64,000 nt of DNA from Rhodospirillales bacterium (GCA_028288725.1 JAQGIC010000103.1:25729-89728), one strand, 5' to 3'. Positions 53,373 through 62,130 are shown, numbered from the stretch's first letter. Program-made: numbers and translations. The notes: generated by a model from the sequence alone, not told the origin.

Positions 53373-54350
53373 ATGGTGTTCCTGCTTCGCCGTTTCGGCT
53401 TCTACGTCGCCGCCTTCATCTGCGCCGCGACGTTCAATTTCCTGATCCCGCGCCTGATGCCGGGCAATCCGATCGACACGATGTTCGCCCAGTCGGGCAC
53501 CGCCTTGCCGCCGGAAAGCCTGGAAGCGCTCAAGAAGACCTTCGGCTTCCTCGACGTGCCGTTGCCGATCCAATATCTGCATTACCTCGCCAGCGTGTTC
53601 ACCTGGGACCTGGGCCTGTCGGTCAAGTTCTATCCGCTGACCGTCAATCAGGTGCTGGTGCGCGCCTTGCCCTGGACCCTGCTGCTGGTGTTGACCTCGT
53701 CGTTCGCCGCCTTCGCGATCGGCTCGCTCGCCGGTGCCCGCGCCGCCTGGCGCCGCGGCGGCAGCTTCGACAGCTTCGGCGCGCCTGCCGCCCTCATGCT
53801 GCAGGCGATCCCGCCGCTGGTGACCTCGCTGCTGGCGCTCTATCTGTTCGCGATCAGCCTCAAGTGGCTGCCGACCGGATTCGCCTGGGATCCGATGCTC
53901 GATCTGACCTGGTCATGGGAATCGGTCTGGAGCGTGCTCTATCACGCGATCCTGCCGGTCGTGACCATGGCGATGGCCCAGATCGGCGGCTATCTGGTCA
54001 CCATGCGCAACAGCATGATCAATCTGCTGGGCGAGGATTACATCACGCTCGGCATGGCCAAAGGACTGACCGATCGCCGGCTGCGGCTGGTCTATGCCGC
54101 CTATAACGCGCTGCTGCCGGCGCTGACCAGCTTCGCCATGAGTCTGGGCGCCGTGTTCGGCGGCTCGCTGGTGACCGAGGTGGTCTTCAACTATCCGGGC
54201 CTGGGCTACACGCTCTACCAAGGCATCACGTCCCGCGACTATCCGCTGATCCAAGGCCAGCTCCTGATCATGACCTTGGCCATGCTGAGCGCCAATTTCA
54301 TCGCGGATCTGCTCTATATCATCGTCGATCCGCGCCTGAGGAGGGCCTGA
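53373..54350 (+). CDS. ABC transporter permease, DppB type
   Basis: A 325-residue inner-membrane permease. A first helix (RRFGFYVAAFICAATFNFLI) is followed by a periplasmic loop and a BPD_transp_1 domain with about five helices. EDYITLGMAKGLTDRRL contains the EAA-like loop that contacts the ATPases. ATG 53373 is preferred to GTG 53370 because GGAG lies 7 nt before it. It pairs with the DppC-type permease at 54374. The C-terminus ends in DPRLRRA, as usual for DppB. Confidence 0.93.
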   Translation: MVFLLRRFGFYVAAFICAATFNFLIPRLMPGNPIDTMFAQSGTALPPESLEALKKTFGFLDVPLPIQYLHYLASVFTWDLGLSVKFYPLTVNQVLVRALPWTLLLVLTSSFAAFAIGSLAGARAAWRRGGSFDSFGAPAALMLQAIPPLVTSLLALYLFAISLKWLPTGFAWDPMLDLTWSWESVWSVLYHAILPVVTMAMAQIGGYLVTMRNSMINLLGEDYITLGMAKGLTDRRLRLVYAAYNALLPALTSFAMSLGAVFGGSLVTEVVFNYPGLGYTLYQGITSRDYPLIQGQLLIMTLAMLSANFIADLLYIIVDPRLRRA

Positions 54351-54373
54351 TCATCCGCGCGATTCTTCAGGCA

Positions 54374-55243
54374 TTGACGAGCAACCGCAAGGCCGTGGCC
54401 GGCCTCGCCATCGTCGGCATCTTCATCGTCGTGGCCCTGCTGGCCCCGATCATCGCGCCGTCCGGCCCCAACCAGCGGGTCGCCAAGCCCCATGAGCCGC
54501 CCAGCGCCGAACATGTGCTGGGGTCGACGCGCATGGGCCGCGACGTGCTGGCGCAGACCATCCACGGCACGCGGACATCGCTCTTGGTGGGCTTCGTCGC
54601 CGGCCTGGTCGTGACGGTCGTCGGCGTCGCGGTCGGCGTGACCTCGGGCTATTTCGGCGGCCGGATCGACGAACTGCTCAATCTCGTGACCAACGTCGTA
54701 CTGGTCATTCCCAACCTGCCGCTGATGCTGGTGCTGGCGGCCTTCGTCGGCGAGGCCGGCCCCATGACCATCGCGGTCATCATCGGCATGACCGCCTGGG
54801 GCTGGGGCGCTCGCGTCACCCGCGCCCAGACGCTCAGCCTGCGCCAGCGCGACTATATCCTGGCGTCGGAGATGCTGGGCGAGCCGGCCTGGCGCATCAT
54901 CCTGGTCGAGCTGCTGCCCAACCTGGTCTCGATCATCGGCTTCAACTTCATCGGCAGCGTGCTCTATGCGCTCATCACCGAGGCGACGCTCGAATTCCTG
55001 GGATTGGGCGACCCGCTGGCCTTGAGCTGGGGCACCAACCTGTACCACGCCCAGGAAACCTCGGCGCTGCGCGTCGGTGCCTGGTGGGAGATCGCGGCCC
55101 CCTGCCTGGCGCTGGTCGTCTTTGGTTCGAGCCTGTCGCTGATCAACTTTGCCGTCGACGAGATCGCCAATCCCCGGCTTCGCACCTTACGGGTACCCAA
55201 GCGGATCCTGGCCGCGATCATGCCGGTCGGCGCGGCGGAATGA
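54374..55243 (+). CDS. ABC transporter permease, DppC type
   Basis: A 289-residue permease from the TTG at 54374. A long first helix (LAIVGIFIVVALLAPIIAPS), the HVLGSTRMGRDVLAQTIHG segment of DppC proteins and the EAA-like YILASEMLGEPAWRIILVELLPN are seen. The start is odd: AGGAGGG (54339-54345) points to an in-frame ATC at 54350 that overlaps the preceding stop (TGATC). That would add IRAILQA to the N-terminus and give the more usual length of about 297. No ATG is in frame upstream. It overlaps the next gene by 4 bp. Confidence 0.9.
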   Translation: MTSNRKAVAGLAIVGIFIVVALLAPIIAPSGPNQRVAKPHEPPSAEHVLGSTRMGRDVLAQTIHGTRTSLLVGFVAGLVVTVVGVAVGVTSGYFGGRIDELLNLVTNVVLVIPNLPLMLVLAAFVGEAGPMTIAVIIGMTAWGWGARVTRAQTLSLRQRDYILASEMLGEPAWRIILVELLPNLVSIIGFNFIGSVLYALITEATLEFLGLGDPLALSWGTNLYHAQETSALRVGAWWEIAAPCLALVVFGSSLSLINFAVDEIANPRLRTLRVPKRILAAIMPVGAAE

Positions 55244-56094
55244 CGGTAGTACAGATGAACCAGGCCAAGCCCCTTCCGTTGCTGAACGTGCGCGATCTGT
55301 GCGTCGATTACGCATCGCGCGCCGGGCTGAAGCGCGCGGTCGACCGCGTGTCGTTCACGCTCGACGCCAACGAGGTGCTGGGGCTGGCCGGCGAATCCGG
55401 GTCCGGCAAAAGCACGGTCGCGTTCGCCATCGCCCGCCTGCATCACCCGCCCGCCTTCATCACCGGCGGCAGCGTCACGCTCGACGGGACCGACGTGCTG
55501 GCCCTCAAGGGCGAGACGCTGCGGCAATGGCGTTGGCGCGACGTCAGCGTGGTGCTGCAGAGCGCCATGAACGCGCTCAATCCGTTGCTGACGGTTCAGG
55601 CCCAGTTCACCGACCTGTTCAAGGCCCACGGCATCAGGAACAAGGCCGAGATCCGCGAGCGCAGCGCCGAACTGCTGCGCATGGTCGGCATCGAGCCGGA
55701 CCGGCTCCTGGACTATCCGCATCGCTTTTCGGGCGGCATGCGCCAGCGTCTGGTCATCGCCATGGCGCTGGCGCTGGGTCCCAAGCTCATCATCATGGAC
55801 GAGCCGACGACGGCGCTCGACGTGGTGGTACAGCGCGAGCTTTTGGAAGAGGTCACGGCGCTCCGGCAGCGCCTGGGCTTCTCGATCCTGTTCATCACCC
55901 ACGACCTGGCGCTGATGAGCCAGTTCTGCGACCGGATCGGCATCATGCTGAACGGCGAGCTGGTCGAGATGGGTCCGCCGCTGCAGATGGTCGAAGCGCC
56001 GATGCATCCCTATACGCGCAAGCTGTGGAACGCCATTCCCCCGCTGCACCCGCCCCGGATGCCGCCGCGCCGGGTCCTGGAGAATACGCCGTGA
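55240..56094 (+). CDS. ABC transporter ATP-binding protein, DppD type
   Basis: A 284-residue ATPase. Walker A GESGSGKST, signature FSGGMRQRLVIAMALALGP, Walker B LIIMDEPTTALD and the switch His in FITHDLA are all present. The C-terminal HPYTRKLWNAIPPL belongs to the oligopeptide_HPY domain of Dpp/Opp ATPases. The ATG at 55240 overlaps the permease stop by 4 bp; ATG 55255 is in frame too. It forms a heterodimer with the product of the next gene. Confidence 0.94.
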   Translation: MTVVQMNQAKPLPLLNVRDLCVDYASRAGLKRAVDRVSFTLDANEVLGLAGESGSGKSTVAFAIARLHHPPAFITGGSVTLDGTDVLALKGETLRQWRWRDVSVVLQSAMNALNPLLTVQAQFTDLFKAHGIRNKAEIRERSAELLRMVGIEPDRLLDYPHRFSGGMRQRLVIAMALALGPKLIIMDEPTTALDVVVQRELLEEVTALRQRLGFSILFITHDLALMSQFCDRIGIMLNGELVEMGPPLQMVEAPMHPYTRKLWNAIPPLHPPRMPPRRVLENTP

Positions 56095-57011
56095 GCCCGA
56101 GCTCGAGCTCCCCGATCCTGGAGACGCGCAAGCTGGGCATGGTGTTCCGGGGCCATCGCGATGTGGCGGCGCTGACCGACGTCAGCTTTCAGCTGCATCG
56201 CGGCCGCGCCCTGGCGCTGGTCGGCGAGTCCGGCTCGGGCAAGAGCACCTGCGCCAAGATCCTGACCCGGATGATGCCGTCGACCGACGGACAGATCCTG
56301 TTCAACGGCGAGGACGTGACCAGGCCCGGCAACCGCAAGGAAGTCCTGGCCTATCGGTCCCAGGTCCAGATGGTGTTCCAGGACCCGTTCGCCGCCCTCA
56401 ATCCGGCCCATTCGGTTCGCCATCACCTGAGCCGGCCTTTGGCCTTGCACAAGCCGAACCTGGGCTATGGCGAGCGCGAGGATCTGACAGCCGAACTCTC
56501 GCTAATGGTCGGGCTCGATCCGGCCGAGACGCTCGATAAATATCCCTATGAGCTGTCGGGCGGCCAGCGCCAGCGCGTCAACCTCGCCCGTGCCATGGCG
56601 GTTGATCCGGTCGTGCTGATCGCCGACGAACCGACATCGATGCTGGACGTCTCGATCCGCCTCAACATCCTTGACATGTTCAAGCCGCTGAAGCGCGACC
56701 GCGGCATCGCCATGCTCTACATCACCCACGACATCGCCACGGCGCGTTACATCGCCGAGGAAACCGCGGTGATCTATGGCGGCCGTATCGTCGAGATCGG
56801 GCCCACCAGCACGATCATCGACGCCCCGCGTCATCCCTATACCCGCCTGCTGTTGGCGGCGGTGCCTGAGATCGGCCGCCCGTTCGGCAGCGCCGATGCC
56901 GGTCTGGTCCGCGAGGCCGACCGGGTGCGCGCGATCAGCCGCGAGCCTGGCCGGCTTGCCGAAGTGGCGCCCGGCCATCTGGTCCGCGAATGCTCGGCCA
57001 GCTTCGCTTGA
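56091..57011 (+). CDS. ABC transporter ATP-binding protein, DppF type
   Basis: A 306-residue ATPase. Walker A GESGSGKSTCAKIL, signature LSGGQRQRVNLARAMAVDP, Walker B VLIADEPTSMLD and YITHDIATARYIAEE are intact, and HPYTRLLLAAVPE is the HPY tail. Start is a GTG overlapping the previous stop (GTGA, 56091-56094). With 55240 it powers the DppBC-like permeases. The end of the operon is uncertain, since a small secreted-protein gene follows by 18 bp. Confidence 0.93.
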   Translation: MSPSSSSPILETRKLGMVFRGHRDVAALTDVSFQLHRGRALALVGESGSGKSTCAKILTRMMPSTDGQILFNGEDVTRPGNRKEVLAYRSQVQMVFQDPFAALNPAHSVRHHLSRPLALHKPNLGYGEREDLTAELSLMVGLDPAETLDKYPYELSGGQRQRVNLARAMAVDPVVLIADEPTSMLDVSIRLNILDMFKPLKRDRGIAMLYITHDIATARYIAEETAVIYGGRIVEIGPTSTIIDAPRHPYTRLLLAAVPEIGRPFGSADAGLVREADRVRAISREPGRLAEVAPGHLVRECSASFA

Positions 57012-57029
57012 ACCCTCTGGAGAAAGAAG

Positions 57030-57413
57030 ATGCGTCTCTTCCCGATTGCCCCCGTCTCGGCCCTGGCGGTCTGCTTCATTGCCCAGCCCGCCCATGCCGG
57101 CACGTTCGCCTGCAAAGGGACGGCATGCACGGGAAGTTTCGAGGGCTCGACCTATATGAACGCCCATTGTCCGGCCCCGCCGGAGGCGCCGCATCTGAAG
57201 GGCGGCAAGGAGAATTACGCGCATTCGGTCGAGCTGGCCAAGGCGTACTCCGACGCCGCCGCGGCGCGGATCACTTGCATCCAGGACGAGGCCAACGCCG
57301 ACGCGGCGGCACTCCAGGCGGCGATCAAGGCCGGCGTACAGCTGCAGGTGGACGAGGCCAAGGCCAAGCTCGGCGCGCTGCAGACCTCGCTCAACAACCT
57401 GTCCCAACATTGA
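57030..57413 (+). CDS. Small secreted cysteine-containing protein, unknown
   Basis: A 127-residue protein. A signal peptide (cleavage after AHA, about residue 23) is followed by a short Cys-rich part (CKGTAC, then CPAPP) and a helical region (AYSDAAAARITCIQDEANAD) with four cysteines in total. I recognise no family. It follows the ABC ATPase gene by 18 bp with GGAGAAAG upstream, so it is probably in the same transcript. A periplasmic accessory of the transporter is possible but unproven. Confidence 0.6.
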   Translation: MRLFPIAPVSALAVCFIAQPAHAGTFACKGTACTGSFEGSTYMNAHCPAPPEAPHLKGGKENYAHSVELAKAYSDAAAARITCIQDEANADAAALQAAIKAGVQLQVDEAKAKLGALQTSLNNLSQH

Positions 57414-57498
57414 TGAGGCGGCATTGATTTAACGAACGCGCCGAGCCCCCACTCGCGGGCGAGACTGACCCCGCAGTCGCCCGCGCCGCTCGCGCGAG

Positions 57499-57530
57499 GA
57501 ACGCCCGTGCCGAAATCGGTACGGGCGTTC
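57499..57530 (+). terminator. Terminator of the ABC transporter operon
   Basis: GAACGCCCGT pairs with ACGGGCGTTC, and CCGA with TCGG inside. TCATTTG follows, giving only a short U-rich tail. Confidence 0.6.
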
Positions 57531-57557
57531 TCATTTGTGGGCGTGCTTTCCGAAAAC

Positions 57558-57618
57558 CGGCAGAAACCGCCCGGCAATATCTGCCGATCAGCACTTCCTG
57601 CCGGGCTTATTTTTCTTT
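57558..57618 (+). terminator. Interlocked hairpins with a U-rich tail
   Basis: CGGCAGA (57558-57564) can pair with TCTGCCG (57580-57586), while GCCCGGCA (57569-57576), inside that loop, can pair with TGCCGGGC (57599-57606). TTATTTTTC follows. The first stem would interfere with the second, so it could be a switchable terminator ahead of the gene at 57710. Confidence 0.4.
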
Positions 57619-57709
57619 TAAGCGACTGAGAAAACGAGAGGAGCTCAACGGTCGCCGGATTGCTCTTGGGAAAAGGTCAACTACCCCCATGCCCAAGGAG
57701 GGTCCTTAT

Positions 57710-58345
57710 ATGAGCGTCAGTAGCCTCTCCCAAGCCGCCGTCTTTCAGCAATGGCAGCAGCTGCAGTCGCAGCGGCTCCAGGCGCAACAGACGTCGGCCT
57801 CGACGAGCAGCAGTTCGTCGAGCAGCAGCAGCGACAGCAGCAGTGCCTCCGCACTCGACAGCCAGTCGGCGCCGACCCCGCCGGCCTATTTTCAGCTGCT
57901 GAACGTCAACTTCCTGTCGGGCCTTTCGGCCAGCAACAGCTCGTCGACCGGGGCTGCCACCAGCGGCGCATCGTCGGTCAGCAGCAGCACCGCCTCGACG
58001 ACGGCTAGCACCAGCAGCAGCACGACCCCGGCCGATCAGCTGGCGAGCGAACTGCAATCGCTGCTGGCCCAGCTTCAGGCCGATCTCAACCAATTCCAGA
58101 ACGGCAGTTCCACCACCGGCAGCACCGCCTCGAGCGTCAGCTCGAGCAGCACGACCCAGACCGCCTCCACCTCGACCGCCAGCAGCCAGACGACGGCCGG
58201 TGCTCATCATCACCATCGCAACCATGTGGAATCCTATGCGCAGAACCAGCAATTGGGCGATTCCACCGACAGCGCCAGCACAAGCACCAGCGCTTCAGGC
58301 AGCTCGTCCAGCGACAGCAGCCTGATCAGCGCTCTCGTCGCCTAA
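57710..58345 (+). CDS. Ser/Thr-rich low-complexity protein
   Basis: A 211-residue protein of biased composition. A short N-terminal region (SLSQAAVFQQWQQLQSQRLQ) leads to Ser/Thr runs, a hydrophobic island (AYFQLLNVNFLSGL), more Ser/Thr, a helical segment (LASELQSLLAQLQADLNQF), an HHHH patch near residue 164 and a final hydrophobic stretch. No signal peptide or known domain is seen. Start at ATG 57710, 8 nt after AAGGAGG. Codon content is in line with the neighbours. Function unknown; a surface or secreted structural role is only a guess. Confidence 0.55.
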   Translation: MSVSSLSQAAVFQQWQQLQSQRLQAQQTSASTSSSSSSSSSDSSSASALDSQSAPTPPAYFQLLNVNFLSGLSASNSSSTGAATSGASSVSSSTASTTASTSSSTTPADQLASELQSLLAQLQADLNQFQNGSSTTGSTASSVSSSSTTQTASTSTASSQTTAGAHHHHRNHVESYAQNQQLGDSTDSASTSTSASGSSSSDSSLISALVA

Positions 58346-58361
58346 AGGCACGAGCACAGAT

Positions 58362-58387
58362 GGCGGACCGTCCAAAGGACGTCCGCC
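58362..58387 (+). terminator. Possible terminator after the Ser-rich gene
   Basis: GGCGGAC(C)GTCC, AAA, GGACGTCCGCC: an 11-bp stem with one bulge. The tail CCCTTCTCTT is weakly U-rich. Confidence 0.5.
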
Positions 58388-58453
58388 CCTTCTCTTCCCA
58401 AAGACCTGGAGCGGGCCTACCCTCGCCGCCATTCCCTCGAAAGGCGACGCCCG

Positions 58454-59089
58454 ATGCTCTATGTGCCCGACCTGCTGCAGGCGATCGATATGCTCGGCAC
58501 CTTCGTGTTCGCGCTCAGCGGTGCCGTCGCCGGCGTCCGGCGGGGGCTGGATCTGTTCGGCGTCCTGGTCGTGGGTTTCGTCGCGGCCGTGTTCGGCGGC
58601 ATCACCCGCGACATCCTGATCGGCGCCGTGCCGCCCGACGCCTTCCTGCACCCGCATTACATGATCCTGGCCGCCGGTGCCGGCCTGCTCACCTTCCGCT
58701 GGTATCCGCTGGTCGCGCGCTTCACCTATCCGGTCCGCCTGTTCGACGCGGTCGGCTTGGCGCTGTTCGCGGTGACCGGCACCGAAAAGGCGCTGCACCA
58801 CGGCCTGGACGGGCTGTCGTCCGCGTTCTTGGGCATCGTGACGGCGATCGGCGGCGGCGTCGTGCGCGACATTCTGTTGGCCGAAGTGCCGGTCGTGCTG
58901 CGCTCCGACATCTATGCGGTGGCGGCCCTCGCCGGCGCGCTCGTCGTCGTCGCCGGCGATCAGTTGGCCTTGCCCGAGGCGCCGGTCGCCCTGCTGGGGG
59001 CGGCGCTCTGCTTCACGCTGCGCATGCTGGCGCTCTACCGCGGCTGGCAGTTGCCGTCCTCGCGCTGGTATGCCAAGGGTGGACCTTGA
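58454..59089 (+). CDS. TRIC-family cation channel protein (YicG-like, UPF0126)
   Basis: A 211-residue membrane protein with seven hydrophobic segments arranged as an inverted repeat. The two halves carry GTFVFALSGAVAG...GGITRDILIG and a matching second VTGTEKALHHG...GGGVVRDILL. The paired G-G-x-x-R-D motifs mark the TRIC fold, a trimeric monovalent-cation channel (archaeal, bacterial and eukaryotic forms). The start at 58454 gives the usual length. The gene is flanked by its own spacer regions, so no operon partner is evident. Confidence 0.9.
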   Translation: MLYVPDLLQAIDMLGTFVFALSGAVAGVRRGLDLFGVLVVGFVAAVFGGITRDILIGAVPPDAFLHPHYMILAAGAGLLTFRWYPLVARFTYPVRLFDAVGLALFAVTGTEKALHHGLDGLSSAFLGIVTAIGGGVVRDILLAEVPVVLRSDIYAVAALAGALVVVAGDQLALPEAPVALLGAALCFTLRMLALYRGWQLPSSRWYAKGGP

Positions 59090-59178
59090 AAATGCTCCCC
59101 ATACGTAGGGACGCGGCCCGGACGATCAGCGATGCGCTCCTGCCGTTGACCATGAAGGAATTCTGGTTCTGAGCGCCC

Positions 59179-60540
59179 TCAGGCCGTTGCCTGGGCCTGA
59201 GCCTGGGCTCGAACCGGCAGCGAAAGGAGTTCGCCCGCGGTCGCCTTCAGGGCTTCCTGCCGGGTGATCGCTTCCAGGTCGTAGTTGATGCTCATCTGGC
59301 CGGCGCCTTCGATCAGCTTCAGCCGCACGCTTTCGTGCCGGCTGAGCATTTCGAGCTGATCGATCTCGGCGGCGATGTCGGCCGCCAGCGTCGCATCCTT
59401 CACCGGTCCCTTATGCAGGCCCGAAGCAACCTCGGCGGCCTTGATCTTCATCTCGGCGATGCGCCCGGCCAGTTCGTCATCCAACTCGCCGGTGCGCCAA
59501 TTGACCATCGCCTTCATGCGCTTGGTCCCGGTCAGCGACTGGCGCCGCTTGCGCGCTTCCTCGTCCGCATCCATTTCGTCGCGCGGTATGATCGGCAACA
59601 CCAGCTTGAGCTGGGAAACGGCTTCGCGCTTTTCGATGGCATGGGCGTCCGCGACCCGGGCCCAGATCGCCAGGATATAGTCCCAGCCGTCGAGCAGCCA
59701 CGAGATCCGCGCGGCGGCGGCCTGGGCGACCTTGACCTGGTCGCCCCATTGACCGATCACGGTCGGGATATCGCGCATCGAATCGTCCAGGCTTTCGAAC
59801 GTCCTGCCCGCGATCCTGACCGTGAAATCGGCCACTTCGCTGGCAAATTCCGCATAGGGCGCCGCATCCGATACGTCCTGCTCGCCCCAGGCCTTGAGGT
59901 CGTCGCGGAACTTCACGAGCTTGTTCATCAGCAGGCGCAACCGCCCCTCCTGGCGCGAAGCCTTGAGCCCGATCGGCGTCAGGATCCGGGCCATCTTGCC
60001 GAGCCGCTCATAGACGGTGGCGAGATCGATGCCGAGCTGTTCCCCGCCGGAATGCAGCATGCCGCGCACCAGATTGCGCCAGGCGTCGCTGTCGGGCTGC
60101 AGCGTGAACAGCTCGCGCGAACTCATGCCGAGCGAGGACAGGAGCGCCACGACCAGCAGGAAGTTGGTCTCGACATATTGCTCCTCTTCCTCCTGGAGCT
60201 GCTTCTTCGCCGCATGGGCGGCGCGCGGGCCGGCGAGACCGGTCTTCGCGACCTTCAACGACGCGATCCGCATCGCGTCGGGCGTCACGGCATGGTCCTC
60301 GAGCACGGTTTCATGCAGCGCGCGATCATGGACCGACATCGACACGACGTCGGTGACCGCGCCCCAGGGCACGACATAGGCGCCGTCACCCCCGCCCATG
60401 TTCGGCATCATCAGAACCAGCCCGTGGCGATCGTCCGGCCGAACCCGGCTCATGGCAAGACTGGGCGTCGTAAAGGGCGCGATCGCCCCGCGCTCTTCGA
60501 ACGTCGATGGCAAAAACACACTGGTCGGATTCTTACTCAT
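59179..60540 (-). CDS. Hypothetical helical protein
   Basis: A 453-residue soluble protein starting MSKNPTSVFLPS (ATG 60540). It is largely helical, with a charged stretch KKQLQEEEEQYVET near residue 130 and LLVVALLSSLG near 145, and ends in an Ala/Gln-rich tail. I recognise no domain. Segments such as DIPTVIGQWGDQVKVAQAAAARISWLLDG suggest coiled-coil packing. It is on its own strand with no close neighbour in the same direction. An AT-rich stretch upstream (60662-60800) probably holds its promoter. Confidence 0.55.
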   Translation of the reverse strand: MSKNPTSVFLPSTFEERGAIAPFTTPSLAMSRVRPDDRHGLVLMMPNMGGGDGAYVVPWGAVTDVVSMSVHDRALHETVLEDHAVTPDAMRIASLKVAKTGLAGPRAAHAAKKQLQEEEEQYVETNFLLVVALLSSLGMSSRELFTLQPDSDAWRNLVRGMLHSGGEQLGIDLATVYERLGKMARILTPIGLKASRQEGRLRLLMNKLVKFRDDLKAWGEQDVSDAAPYAEFASEVADFTVRIAGRTFESLDDSMRDIPTVIGQWGDQVKVAQAAAARISWLLDGWDYILAIWARVADAHAIEKREAVSQLKLVLPIIPRDEMDADEEARKRRQSLTGTKRMKAMVNWRTGELDDELAGRIAEMKIKAAEVASGLHKGPVKDATLAADIAAEIDQLEMLSRHESVRLKLIEGAGQMSINYDLEAITRQEALKATAGELLSLPVRAQAQAQATA

Positions 60541-61076
60541 TCCGCCGGCGGCCTCTGAACGAATTGATCCACCCGAACATCCTGTCTTGTTGCCGACACT
60601 GCTCGCGCGTTTCGAGACTATTTTGAGAGTCGCGAAGACAGTGAACCCGTTTCCCATATGTGACGCAACAAATTAGAACAAACAAACAACTTGTTATCGA
60701 AAATGAATATTTGTAATAGGTCTTTTAAATATCGAAATACCTGAAATCAGGCAGATCGGACGGAAGTTACTGACCATAAGATGCAGATAATTTAAAATTT
60801 CAGCGCGAAGATGAACCCGTCAAGATTGAGTCATCGTCCAGGACTTCTTGGGTCGGCGATTCGCATCTCGTTCACCCTGTCCGTGCGGTCAGACTTCGGC
60901 CGTAAGCGGCCGGTCTGGGACGGGTCGGGCTCACAGGCATTGCCGGCCGGAATTGAGACCCTGGGCGGCAAAGGGACCGTAGTCGCTCAGCGGCACGGAG
61001 CCAGGGAATGGGCTCGCGATATCGCTGCGTCGGCCAGGATAGGCGGTCGGCAGCGCAACCGGAACGCGCCGGCCGT
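60541..61076. other. Intergenic region with an AT-rich patch
   Basis: Bases 60662-60800 are markedly AT-rich against the genome background (for example AACAAACAAACAACTTGTT and TAATTTAAAATTTC). The rest is GC-rich and contains no gene that I can support. The patch is just upstream of the minus-strand gene at 60540 and could be its promoter region. Confidence 0.45.
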
Positions 61077-61913
61077 CTATTGGAGGCCGAGTTCCCGCTC
61101 GATCCGCCCGGTCGCGCGGTCGATGGAGAGCTCGATCGAGGCCCCGCCGCCCGGCTGCGCGCCGGCCGTATCCCGGGGATCGACGACCCGGATCACCGTG
61201 TAGCGTCCATCGGCGCTGCTGCCGCGGTTTTCGAGCCGATAGGCATCTGGTTTCCAGCCTCTGCTGCGCAGCAGATAGGCCGCGACGCTTTCCGGCTCGG
61301 CGCCGGTCGGGCTGGCCAGGTCGAGCTCTATGAGGCCGGTCGCGCCGCCCCGTTCCATCCAGGACGGGCTCCAGCCATCCCGGCCATAAAAGGGCTGTTC
61401 GTAGCGCCAGGTCATGGTGAGCTTCCGCCCGTCCGGCTTGGTCCAGAGGAGACGGAAATAGAGGTTGCGGCGCCAGGTCGGCGAGGAGCCGGTCATGAAG
61501 TTGAAGTCGAACGGCGTCGGCCAGGAGAGCAGGCTGCGCGAGCGGCTGAAACTCAGCCGATCGCCCGGATCGGCGATGAAGGGAATGTCGGGCCGACCGG
61601 ACCTGTCCGGCGGTGTGGTCCGGATGCCGAGCGGAAAGTCGTGGCCGGCGGAATGCAGGACGAGCCGTCCGCTCGGCGCTATATCGACCCTGAACTCCGC
61701 CCGGTTTCCGTCGGATCGGCTCACCCGGTTCGAATATCCGCCGATCGCGATTCCATTGGGCGAATAGACCAGCGGATCGGTCGGCAAGGCCTCGGCCGGG
61801 CTGGTCGCGAACAGGTCGATCAGTAGCACGAATTGCCGCCCGGCAAGCACCCACCACAGGAAAGCCAGGCCGAGCGCGGCCACAAGCGCCAGGATCACGG
61901 CGCGCCGGCTCAT
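61077..61913 (-). CDS. Hypothetical membrane-anchored protein
   Basis: A 278-residue protein with one N-terminal membrane segment (VILALVAALGLAFLWWVLAG, residues about 6-25) and a mostly beta-structured exported part. No known domain is recognised; a C-terminal YTVIRVVDPRDTAG and an ELSIDRATGRIE strand pair can be seen. Start at ATG 61913, where GAGG is 8 nt upstream and the ATGA overlaps the stop of a 35-codon frame. The signal-anchor suggests it is held in the inner membrane facing the periplasm. Confidence 0.55.
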   Translation of the reverse strand: MSRRAVILALVAALGLAFLWWVLAGRQFVLLIDLFATSPAEALPTDPLVYSPNGIAIGGYSNRVSRSDGNRAEFRVDIAPSGRLVLHSAGHDFPLGIRTTPPDRSGRPDIPFIADPGDRLSFSRSRSLLSWPTPFDFNFMTGSSPTWRRNLYFRLLWTKPDGRKLTMTWRYEQPFYGRDGWSPSWMERGGATGLIELDLASPTGAEPESVAAYLLRSRGWKPDAYRLENRGSSADGRYTVIRVVDPRDTAGAQPGGGASIELSIDRATGRIERELGLQ

Positions 61914-62017
61914 TCGGCCTCGAGCGGCGACGGCAGCTCGATGAGGCGGATGACAGGACGGTCCGGGCAGATTGCGCTCTCGGGCGGCAGATCGGCGCCG
62001 TGCCCGTGTCGTGACAT
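61910..62017 (-). CDS. Small ORF translationally coupled to the following gene
   Basis: A 35-residue frame (MSRHGHGADLPPES at the start, SPLEAE at the end) ends in TGA overlapping the start of the gene at 61913 as ATGA. GGGCGAAG precedes its ATG. No family is recognised. The coupling makes it more credible than a random frame. Confidence 0.4.
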   Translation of the reverse strand: MSRHGHGADLPPESAICPDRPVIRLIELPSPLEAE

Positions 62018-62130
62018 ATCTTCGCCCCCGGCTGGTATTTCGCTGATAGCCTAGCCGAGACTCCGACTTTTGTCCCCTTGGCATCGCCCGGCGGCCGCGG
62101 GGTTGCTCCACGCCTGTCCGACCTTCTGGT

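Noticed and set aside
54350..54373. Annotating the DppC-type permease from ATC 54350
   Set aside because: The ribosome site supports it, but ATC initiation is too rare to adopt without protein data, so I kept TTG 54374 and recorded the case as a finding.
57541..57586. A third copy of the zwf/TonB-receptor leader element (shared CGAAAACCGGCAGA)
   Set aside because: Only 14 bases match and the ATGACAAAAATTC block is absent. The context is a terminator region, so similarity is probably coincidental or from a common hairpin motif.
57755..58340. Repetitive AGC/TCG triplets as a CRISPR or microsatellite array
   Set aside because: They are irregular Ser/Thr codons within a continuous coding frame, with no fixed repeat unit or spacers.
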